From: Elmis aenea
Lineage: Eukaryota > Arthropoda > Insecta > Coleoptera > Elmidae
Reading direction: 5' to 3'
Assembly: GCA_947652605.1 (NCBI GenBank)
Contig: OX393576.1
Location: 14,596,575-14,660,574, forward strand
Length of the DNA stretch: 64,000 nucleotides
Under the pieces are notes generated by a model, which was given only the letters and a program-made list of their open reading frames with translations, was not told where the DNA came from and ran no database searches. The position numbers and the translations under genes were made by a program. Positions 51,406-61,569 of the stretch are shown here, piece after piece; position 1 is the first letter of the stretch; each line of letters begins with the position of its first letter.

Positions 51406-51557
51406 TGGTGGCTGATTCTCCATTGTTATCGTTACTGCCGCCGCCAGCAATACCTTACACTTACAGGGTCGCGTACGACTTGAATACATGTTTTTACTCA
51501 TTAGCGGTTGGCTTGTTTTAGATGTTCAGTTAAACTAAGTATATCGTTATCAACGTT

Positions 51558-51582
51558 ATAATAATAATAATAATAATAATAA
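51558..51582. repeat. (TAA)n microsatellite
   Basis: About eight uninterrupted TAA/ATA units shortly after the Sol1 stop, so within the presumed 3' UTR. Confidence 0.9.
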
Positions 51583-52903
51583 GGCGTTGCTCTCAGGTTT
51601 GCAAATTTACTACAAACGATAAGACAATCTAAGAAACTGTCCTTCTGTAACGTGAATTCAACAATAAGCAAATAACTATTTTTTACAAAGAGTAAGTTCA
51701 AATGCTATTTAATTTTGTTAAAGGTTTTTTACACTTACTTGAGTATTCGTGGTCTCCCAATTTCATACGCTTACCAGTGGCCAATTTTTATGTGTTCTAT
51801 GCGCGAAGCGAATATATTTAATCAAAAGATCATGTATGTTTATTTTTGAAGGTTCAAAAAAACACAGGATTGCGTTTGATTTCACAAATTTTTCCCGGTA
51901 CACAAAACGTTCTAATCATTCGATTTTGGTAAAGGTTTTTAAGGATTTTAAAACAAATTTGAAGGCAAAATTTTGCGTTAATTTGCAAATTAGTTTAATA
52001 ATGTAAACATACATTTTATTTATATTTCCCATCTAAACTGTGGGCTCCAACATTCATATTTTAATGAAAAAAGAACCGCTTAGAGTGATTTTTGCAAGCT
52101 TTTAGGTCATCGAAGTTTTTGCCGTTAAGGGAGTATTGCTAAGGCGTACACAAAAAGTGATCTAAAGGTACTACATCAGGTGATTACGGTGGAACGAGTT
52201 GATGAGTTTCTGCATTAAATACATTCAGTATAGGTACGCACGGGTGATATTCAAAATATTTAACAATCGGTACGCATGGGCGTTCGCAGGATTGTTCGCA
52301 ATGGGGGGAGGGGGGTGCAAAACTTTTGGCAAAATAAGGAAAGCCATATTACACTTTTGTTTTGCTAGAGCAGGCAACAAAAAAAAGTATATGCCGATAC
52401 ATTTAAAGCTTTATGAATAGTTTTTTTACACATTTATTTGTTTATTTATGATGATTTACATACATACTATTTAATAATGTCTTTAAAAACCGGTACGGAA
52501 AACTTTCAAAATTTTAACAACCGGTAAGGCCGTACTGTTGCGTCTGGCTGAATGTCACCTGGGTATGCGTATCATTAAAAAATTAAATAGAAAACAGAAC
52601 CGAACGGCTGAAAGCTGTTTTGTTATAAAAATCTTTCCAAAAGTTTAGTCGCAAACAATACTTGAAAACCGGAAAACCTAAAAAAATCTATTGACTATCG
52701 TTGTTTCATTTTTACATGCGAAAATTAAGCATCGATTGATGTGATTTTAAATCTCCAAGAACATACTAAAATTGGATAATTCCACGTCCCGTTGTAAGAC
52801 GAAATTGGGTTCTCGTTAATTTTGTTGAAGTCATTTAAGTTTTAATATGCACTAAATTTAATTTACTGTTGTTTAGCGTTAACTATAATCATTTAAGATA
52901 CAA

Positions 52904-52909
52904 AATAAA
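52904..52909 (+). other. Candidate poly(A) signal AATAAA
   Basis: A canonical AATAAA about 1.5 kb after the Sol1 stop, followed within 10-30 nt by a GT-rich stretch (GGTATTGTTATGTTACTG). In such AT-rich DNA the hexamer arises often by chance, so this is only a candidate for the end of the 3' UTR. Confidence 0.25.
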
Positions 52910-54899
52910 TGGTATTGTTATGTTACTGTTTGAAAGTGATGCACAGACGGTAAAATTTTAATTTTAATCAATAATAGATATAACGTCCTACGCTAATAAA
53001 ACGAAATTTGTAAATCTGAGAGCGAGTCTGACTGTTGTTGGTTGGACAATCACCGTATTGCTGACGGCTGGCCGGTTTTCCGTCTCGGCCTCGGCAACAT
53101 GTGGAGTCAATAAACATTGAAAAATAATAGGACTCGTTCGAAATATTTTTTAACAATATCGTTAAATCACTATTTAAACAATAATAATCACACATCACGC
53201 GGATATAACCTCAAGAGATAGTTGTGTTAGTGCGCGACGTATAATGCGAAACGTAGTTAAAATTTTGTTCGTATAGCTACGTAATACTGGCAGCTGGTGA
53301 ACAGAAGTTTCATTTTTGAATGTTATTTAAAACATAACGATTTTACTATTGGTTGATGTTTTATTTTATAAAACAGACTTCGATCGTACTGAAGTCGAAT
53401 TTTTGTACGTCGATAGAAAATGATGCGCGCATAACTCACAAGTTCCCTTAAAAATTTCAATAATAGTTAGATTTTGCACAATCGCACAAATATTTAAACA
53501 GAAAACATTTAGAAATGCTTCCGAACTATCGACGTTCAAATTGTTGTAACTTTTAAAATACAGGTGCTCTAGATTTTATTTTTACAACGAATTCCATATT
53601 CCTGGCTCACGTATCTGCAGAACACCAGCTTATGCAAACTACAGGATGTGACAGTGGAGTGATAGATTTTATGCTGCAACACCTACTGCCGTGTGTATAA
53701 TTTATATTTGATTATAGTTTTGGTATTAATAAATGACATTTTGTGAAAAGACGTATCTTGGCGATGTTTGTCAAATGTTGTTATTAAATGCTGACTGAAC
53801 GGTGTGCTCTACTTCCCGTCACCTAACAAACTTCCATATATTAGTTACTTTCGACGAATGTGCGTCACTTGTTTCAATATGTCTTTCGAGAACAATATTT
53901 TAAATGTAGCTATTGTATCATACTCGAATATGCTCAGTTAAATTAATTTTGACTCGTGCAATTTTTTAACTCATTATTTCAACATAAATCCACTGGAAAA
54001 TGCGGAAAATTCAGTAAAATTTCAATTGCTTTCAGTTTCAGCATCCACAAATATTTTTCTTCATTCAGTCTTACAACACGTGAAAATCACCTTTTACGTG
54101 TAAACAATTTGTTACAAATTATTAGACGATTTGGACGGCTACTGATTATTATAACTGCAAACTTAAAATTTGTGAATTTTCACCATAACGATAATTTCAG
54201 CAAACAATTTTTACTTTTTTGACAGTTTAATGCTCCTAAAATTGATTATCATATCATTTTTAAACAATTACTTAACCTTTTGTCAATCTAGTTTATTCTT
54301 AAACTTTTATTACACCAGTGACTTTTTTAATTTGTGAATTGCATTTCTTCCCCTTGAAATTGATTTAAAAAGATAAGAACACCTCTCGAGTTTGGTATGT
54401 TTTTGATTAAGGATCTTGTGTCAGCTTATTCTCATTCATACATATTGTAACGTGTACACAAAATTTCCGTAATAAAATCCAGTGGGTTTTCAAGGACGGT
54501 TTATACTAAAGGATTGCTTAATTAGCATTTAACTAGAAAAAAATCAAATTTTACTGAAAATGTAGGTTCATAGTTCATACATCAATTTCTTTAATTTTTT
54601 TAAATATTTATTACTCAGTAAAAACAAGTTCTAAACAAGAACTTAGTTGACTAGCAGAATTACGCAAAAACATCCGTAAACTAGTGCAGTTATTTCATAA
54701 AATAAGGCTTTATAATACCCAACGACTAGCTAAGTGCAAATTTGAAAGCTAATTAACTCTGTATTTTATTTGATGTAATGTCAATATTATTTTTGTTACA
54801 TTAAAACAATGTTAAATAACGTTTGTGAAAAAATTTAGTTGCAGCTGCGATGTTTGGCTATTAATTGCGAATCAGCTGTGTTGCGAATAGGTCACTTTG

Positions 54900-54922
54900 T
54901 GACGTCACCGGGTAACCAATAA
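54900..54922. promoter_or_regulatory. CRE palindrome next to CCAAT box
   Basis: TGACGTCACCGGGTAACCAA has a perfect cAMP-response-element palindrome and, 8 bp on, a CCAAT. The pairing is typical of promoters, but no gene start is visible around it and it may be chance or part of a repeat. Confidence 0.25.
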
Positions 54923-55691
54923 GACGGTTTTTGGCTTGAGCGATCCTCTTGTAAACAGTTCTTGGTGGTTATTATATAGCGAAAAGTATGTTCATATTTA
55001 CGTATAGTGAAGACCATTTTGAATAGTTATTAATACGTTATGTCTTGTTATCGGGCTTCCTAAGATCTCCATCTTAAACATTTAACCACTCTACCACAGT
55101 GCATGCTGCTGCACAATTACTACTGCAGTACAACGACTACTTTGGAAGTCACTGATAATTTAACTGAGTATAACTAACTTGGAAATATTTTGTATGGAAT
55201 GTACTAACTCAATTAAAAATTCAAAAAAATGCGATTAGTGTGTGTAATAACTTAAAAGTTAGCAAGCAAAGTATATAAATTATTGTTGTATAACTGTATC
55301 TGATTGTCTATTACGAATCAAAGACCTTTTGTAAACATTTATTTTGACAAGGTTAGGTAATTATTAATGTAAAACAATACGCGAACGACAATTTATTTCC
55401 AAGTTAATTAAGTAAATGGGTATTGTTTTTACTGTATTATTAATGGCACCGCAGAAAAACGTTGTACTAATCAATCTAGATAAATAAATAAACTCTAGTC
55501 GTGAGGCTGATATAAATCTGATTGTGTAAAAATATCTGTGTAAAACTAATATAAACGTGTTAGAAATAATGCAATGACTGAAAATTTTTGTATAAGTAAT
55601 ATATTCCTTAGAGTATATTATAAGGTCCTAATGTTTTATATGCGTATATACAGGGTGTAATATTAATTGGGACATTTGTTAGTTTAAGTTG

Positions 55692-56326
55692 TATACAGGG
55701 TGTGTATAAATTGGCGGAAGCGCTACACGTGACGATGTTCTTCGTAAAATTCTAAGTCGAAAATCTTGATACAAAAATGTTGTACCATGCTTCCTATGGC
55801 CTCAGGAACCATTTAAAGAAAAAAAAAATTGGCAACATTGCATACATTGATTTGCGTTTGGACATTTTTTTATCAGCAATAATTTTTACTTAGGTATTTA
55901 CAATTTTTGTTCGAACTGAAAGCCTTCAGTTCGTAAACATAGCTGCAAACTTTTGGGTAGTAAAACACAAACTAGAAATAATTACGAGAAAAACAAGAGA
56001 TGACAGCTAAAGACAATGTTGCCATATGTATTATTTTCATTCAAATCAGTGATTTACATATTTTCAACACCAATTTTCGAAAGGAAGAACACAATATCTA
56101 GGAAAAAATACTATTCGAAATTTATTTTTATTCCAAATTGCAGCTTGTTCATTTGCAAGTATTAAATAATAACGCTTATTAAAGGACTAAATGTCAAAAC
56201 TTTGAGGACCTCTTGCAGACACAGCAAGCATGGTACAACATTTTCGTATTAAGATTTTCGACTTAAAATTTTACGAAGAACATCGCCACGTGAAGCCCTT
56301 CCGCCAATTTTTACACAACCTGTATA
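55692..56326. mobile_element. Fold-back element, copy 2 (GTGTATAAATTGGCGG family)
   Basis: TATACAGGGTGTGTATAAAT through ATTTTTACACAACCTGTATA; differs from 31817-32449 by a small number of substitutions and short indels spread along its length. One terminal base pair is changed at the right end (ACAACCTG for ACACCCTG). Confidence 0.88.
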
Positions 56327-57117
56327 GTTGAGTATCATGTCGGGCAAAAATATATACTCAACTTGTGTCAAATATTACTTGAATATTATATACCTATTGG
56401 TACTTTCAGTTTATATACTTTAATAATTTTTATTAAATCTCCGGAGAAAATTTGACATTTCGTTATTTCGTTGTGTTATTATTGAAATATTCTTTTTTAC
56501 AAAACACAAACACCAACTCTTTTTGTTTAAATAAAATTTACTTGTAATGTTGTCTTCCTACCCAGTCATTGTATTTTTTCGCAATAAAATATAATCGATA
56601 TTTAGGATAGTTTAACAATATCCTAACTGCAACGTTGTCCATTTGCCTTGTTTATTAATAAATAGTTTGAATAAACTGTGGTATGACCAGAGATCTTGAC
56701 TCAGCTGCAAATATATTAGTAATATTTATTATTTGTATACGAATTGAATTGAGTCTCGGGCTAGACCGTCTAAACGTTTTTTGAATTAAACGAACAATCT
56801 GAAAGAAAACTGGTTGAACTATCTGGAAAACCGCTTTGGAAACAATTGTTTAACTTAAAAATCAAAACTTAGAAATAGCAAATAAGAGAGATATTGTTGG
56901 TTTTAAAGATTTTCCATTTTAAATGTATCCGTTATGAAACTTAATTAGAGAACAAGTTTATTTTCTATATTGGACAAACAGAACTATGGACAATCTATCG
57001 GATGCTATTTTTACTTAATATTAGCAAATTAACCGCGCTACAATTCTGAAATTGATCATACGTTGCAATTGTTATAAAGTATAAAAGTACTAGTGTTTAA
57101 ATTATACTGTGTTGAAG
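56327..57117. other. No recognised feature
   Basis: AT-rich flank, nothing supported. Confidence 0.4.
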
Positions 57118-57240
57118 GCTACCGCGGCCTATGTCCAATGGGTTGGCTTGATTTTTGGATTTGGACAGCAATAAGTTTTTTTTAAACAACTTTTCGTCCG
57201 CCTTTATCAGGGATATTTTCAGGATTGAACCAACAAACAA
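57118..57240. mobile_element. Penelope-like terminal-repeat remnant
   Basis: GGCTACCGCGGCCTATGTCC, GGGTTGGCTTG and TTTCGTCCGCCTTTATCAGG in this order match the reverse complement of the right terminal repeat at 42183-42290. Decayed. Confidence 0.6.
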
Positions 57241-58155
57241 AAATTGAAGGTGTCCCTGAAAATGGTTGATGAAACGTTGCTTACAAAAATCCTTTAACGC
57301 TTTTTCAACACGGAGGCCAAGCCTAACCTCTTTTACAATTATTTTCGTTTTAAATTTGAAACTTACACCAAATTACGTGGCCATTAAAAATGTATGCTGT
57401 TTAAGCGCTTAAGTTAAATCATGCTTATTAAATAATTACGTTAAATAGAATACTGTTTATTAAAAAGTTTTTTATGATCGTTATGTCTTTGTCACCAAAG
57501 TTCTCACCGCGTATAATTTATTTACATCGTTTTTAAATATTAGTATTTGGTCTCTAAACAAACTTGTGATACATGTTAAAACACCAGATTTATAATTAAT
57601 GATAACCTATTAATCGATGCCAGTTTTTAAGTTTTCGTGTAGACTAAGCTTTTAAAACAGACGCAATAGTTTTGCAGCAATGTGAGGATAAACGGGAGTC
57701 GGTGAATATATAATTAAATCAAATAAACACAATCATGCACCACAGTCTATTCAATTTTATTAGGAAGATATGATGGATTCGGTTGGTTGCAGTAGCAAAT
57801 GCACTTACCAGTGTGTATGTGGCTTCGGTCACACATTGTTACTTAGGATAAAACATTATTTTTAAATATTATCCACTCGCGATAGATATTTATATATTGT
57901 ATATGTAATCATACATATGCAGTTGTGCCGTAGAGATGATGTTAGGTAATAGTCGGTCACTGTCATGTACACAATATTCACCAGTCAATTGCTAGAATAA
58001 AGAGACTTGACCACGTTCACAATTGGTATGAAATCTTAAATTTAAAAAAAGTTTCAATTGTTAGGTTAGTTGTTCTTCATCGATATAATGAAAGTTATTG
58101 TTGCTCATATTTACTTAATTTTAAGTTATGCTATAGTGATAACTGTGTTATTGTT
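57241..58155. other. No recognised feature
   Basis: AT-rich flank, nothing supported. Confidence 0.4.
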
Positions 58156-58520
58156 AGGGGTGGGCGATATCAAAATTTGTATACCGAAATTAGCTTTATA
58201 ATATCGAAACATCGATGTGCAATTCATACTTATAGACTATGTTTTTTGTCGTCTTTATCGTTGTTTTTTCTATTTTTAGTCGTTCATTCGGTTTCATTTG
58301 TCGATACATCGATTCTTTAGGCCTCAATGTGGTTTCGGATATCGGATTCATCAATAAAGATCTAAATATTGACCACAGTCCGATATTCTAGATTTTTTCA
58401 TTTCGATATATCGACTCTAATATCTATGCTTTTTTTAAATCGTCGTTACATTTTTATAAACACAAAACCATTTTCTTCACATTTTTACATCGATATTTGT
58501 AATTTTCCGTTATCGAAATG
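58156..58520. mobile_element. GGGGTGGGCGATATC element end
   Basis: TTAGGGGTGGGCGATATCAA followed by many ATATCGA/TCGATA runs, as in the element at 24866-26592. The opposite end was not found, so the right boundary is uncertain. Confidence 0.5.
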
Positions 58521-58816
58521 AAGCTTTTTTATTCTTAGTCAGGTCGAAACATTTAAAAAATAATTAACGTTTTTTTCAATTTTAATTGTCAACGACGTTT
58601 CGTATGTCGATGCTTCGATTAATATCCATAATTATTTACTAAGTTCCAGAATTTTTAGCTCTTATTATAAAACAAACCAAACATATTATGTAGCAACAAT
58701 AAATTTATCTGTATAGAAAATACGATAAATCTCAAACGTATTATTATTATAGAAAAAGTATCGAAATCGCTTTCCAAACATCGAGAATAAGCTTTTTTTT
58801 GCATTTTGGCCGCACC

Positions 58817-59112
58817 TTTCTAACCTGTAGAACGCCATCATATGAAAAAAGTAATAAAATTTTAACATTACATAGGTATTTTATTTTTTATTCTTTCATG
58901 CGATGATTATCATGAATATTTTTCGACAAATGTATTATTTGTTACGATGGCCTGCCAAGTTCGTAGGCGCCGCGGTTACATATAATCACATTCTATTAAA
59001 AACGAATTATTTGAGAAAAAGTTCATCTTTCATGGAATGAAAGAATAAAATATTTAATGTTAAAACTGTATCACTTTTTTTATATATGATGGCGTTCCAT
59101 GCTAACCAGACC
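58817..59112. mobile_element. Palindromic MITE (GAACGCCATCATAT family)
   Basis: AGAACGCCATCATATGAAAA and TTTTAACATTACATAG on the left pair with TATATATGATGGCGTTCCAT and TTAATGTTAAAAC on the right. The centre holds a GC-rich GTAGGCGCCGCGGTT. The minus frame 58686-58868 crosses its border and is not a gene. Confidence 0.65.
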
Positions 59113-59135
59113 AGCTTTGTGTCATTCGTATCAGT

Positions 59136-59402
59136 GACGTAGGCAGGATGCTTCCGTGGGGGGGGGCTAATAAACGTACAAAGAGCTGAGGACCTATTTT
59201 TTTTAGGTCACCGCTTTCTTTTTAAGTTTTTTTGCAGCAGGATGTTTGATGGTTTCATCATGGGGGGGGGGTTAATAAACGGTAAAAAGAGCCGAAGACC
59301 TTATTTTAGCACGAAATTTACAGTTTTCCAGATTTATAACGACTTATTGCGAACCTGTGGGAGGGTTCTGATCCCCCTGACACCCCCTGCCTAAGCCACT
59401 GT
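59136..59402. mobile_element. hAT-like non-autonomous element (CAGTGACGTAGGC)
   Basis: CAGTGACGTAGGCAGG on the left and CCTGCCTAAGCCACTG on the right are inverted. Inside, the unit GGGGGTTAATAAACG...AAAGAGC..GA..GACC occurs twice in tandem. Body shared with 10970-11135. Confidence 0.65.
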
Positions 59403-60978
59403 TTCGTATTGATTTTAACACTCTTTGGGTGATTTTAAACGGCCACAGGCCGATTTTGCTGAAACAACTTGTGGGGTTTGATCGATTTATATAGTCCAAA
59501 ACGCACTATGCTAAGATAAACACGGCTATCAAGCAAAAAAAAAAAAAAAACTTTTTTTTTCATTCAAGAAACGATTTCTATATTTTCGCTTAATAAATAC
59601 GCATTATATCGAGCAAATACGACGGAAAATAATGTTAACTTCATTGTTAAGTGTAGTAAACCAGTATCAAAGATATGTTAGGCTTTATTGCGGTTATTAA
59701 CTATAAACCTGTGAGTTATTATAAAATTTACAGTTGTTACAGTTGGCACTTTTGTGGAAAAAGAATGTTTTTATTATAAATGTAAAGTAGTTATGTCTTA
59801 TGAAATTTACGGGTCTGTATTAAGTTACTTGAAATTATCGATTGTCTATTAAATCGTTTGTTATAGTATCGCTGTGATCACGTCGCTGTTTATAAAACTG
59901 AAAAAAAAAATCGCTTAAAATTCTGTCATAATTTTAAAACAATTGAAACGTGCTTCCATATTTGCTATGACACAGGTATTCGGTTCATTCTTGTTTGAAT
60001 TATGATCGCTGTAGCCAGAAGTACACTGCGATGTTTCTTTGTAAAAATTATTTTCCAATTGTCAATAATGTAATTGTGTAATTGATATACTAGCTGAGTA
60101 TCAAAACTATTTTGTCTCTTTGAAGTTTGATTTGTATATGTATAGTTTGTAATAAATTTATTTATAAGTGTTAACTCAAGATTATGTTCTAGCAATTGAC
60201 ATAATTAAGCACCGCGCGGCTTCCATACTAAAACCACACGTGCAACTGCGCGCACCTTGTTAATGACTTCTAGTCAGCTCAGACGAGCTTTTTTAATACC
60301 AAAAGTATGTGAATACGCATGAAAAACGCACAGGAAATATTTTTATATTATAATCTATTAACGTGTTAAAATTACAGACTCCTTATTTGCAGCATTTTCA
60401 CTACTTCATTAATTTTATCACATTTATAACGAGCTAATATAGATTTTTCATAACAACATCTAGCAAAGCATGTATTCGAGTATTACATACTTTTGGTGAT
60501 TTATTTAGTCTGCAGGAATAATTGTTGTCAGGTCTTTAAGGTGTTTGTTATTGTATAAGCCTCAACCTGTAGTCCTGAAAATTGTTTTTACTGCAGAATT
60601 ACGTAATTGTATTTCAAATTCTCATCTCCATCAATATGTTATTTGTTAACCTAAAAGCTGTTAAGTACTGTTAAGATTGGTCGCAAATTGTAATATATTG
60701 TATCAAAATGCTCACAGCGACTAGAAACGAGTAAATAAAAGTGTACTCCACTGTATTTTCTGGTTTTATTATGTTTCCATTAAAACAATACAATAAACCC
60801 ATCGGCTCAGTGGCAGACTAGGCCTTTGTAGAGCCTGCAGCGTAATTCTGTTAGGGGGCCTTTATACATAAAATATAAAAAAATCCAAATTTTAATTAAC
60901 TTTATAACCCACTAATACATAAAAATGTTTAACATGTAACGTTACAATAGTTAAACAAATAAAAATATCATGTAGAAT
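59403..60978. other. No recognised gene
   Basis: AT-rich flank. A repeat scrap with CTCAGTGGCAGACTAGGCC at ~60806 resembles a hAT-type end without a partner. A candidate poly(A) signal lies at 60734. Confidence 0.4.
60734..60739 (+). other. Candidate distal poly(A) signal AATAAA
   Basis: AATAAA followed by a T/GT-rich downstream element (CTGTATTTTCTGGTTTTATT). If used by Sol1, it would imply a 3' UTR over 9 kb, which is seen for some neuronal insect transcripts but is speculative here. It could also belong to another transcript. Confidence 0.2.
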
Positions 60979-61568
60979 ACAGAGTGTTTAAAATTCGAGT
61001 TTAAACATGGGGATCTCGCTTATTATAATAGCTAGAGTATAGGTTTAAATTTGGCAAAGTTGCAAAATTCGGTGCTGATTAATAATCCGAAGAGAAATTG
61101 AAAATATCTCAAATGGTATCCGAGAAAATTGGGAAAAACTGGATAATATGATTTTTAAAACGACCTGTAAAACGTTTCAAAATTTTCAAAATTTTTAGTT
61201 TGTTGATTGGTTGTCATGATAACGACATAAACTACAACGACCGAGTGGTTGTTGTCTAAAACGATTTTTTTAAAATATGACAATGAATGTAGTGTAGAAG
61301 TAAAGTATAATGTGTGATACATCGATGAGGCGCCAGAAAAAAAAAACTATTAGATTTATAATTGGCAAAAAACTGCGCCTATTAAAAAAAATAAAGTTCG
61401 TTGTCACAAACAAAATCGAATCGACCTAGAAAAAAATTGTATCCACCATCCGATTCAGCTTAAAAAGTTGCTTCGGCAATGTTTTTATACATTTACAATA
61501 CTTTATAATTCAAAGGAGTTATAGACGATTTTCAAAAATCCGGTATTTTCTATTTTTTTCGGGTATCG
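60979..61568. mobile_element. Fold-back element truncated at a satellite array
   Basis: TACAGAGTGTTTAAAATTCG and AAACATGGGGATCTCGCTTA open the left arm (same family as 3461 and 13103). The centre has GTTGATTGGTTGTCATGATA. The right arm starts (TTCAAAGGAGTTATAGACGA) but stops at GGGTATCG, where the satellite begins. Confidence 0.75.
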
Positions 61569-61569
61569 A

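Larger units (their letters stand above)
51406..55691. other. Presumed Sol1 3' UTR and downstream flank
   Basis: No second gene. A hAT-like scrap (GCATGGGCGTTCGCAGG) lies at ~52277. A GC-richer block at 53000-53110 is unexplained. A palindromic TGACGTCA is at 54900-54907. Several AATAAA hexamers; where the transcript ends cannot be decided. Confidence 0.45.

Noticed and set aside
51148..51172. Extending the terminal exon upstream to 51133 or 51148
   Set aside because: The frame is open there, but acceptors at 51132, 51138 and 51141 enter in phase 0 while the LDLa exon leaves in phase 1. The AG at 51172 fits and restores the last LDLa Cys.
55062..55110. Possible tRNA on the minus strand (GTGGTAGAGTGGTTAAATG resembles an A box)
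   Set aside because: No B box GGTTCGAAT, no acceptor stem and no anticodon arm could be folded; at most a tRNA-like chance match or SINE scrap.
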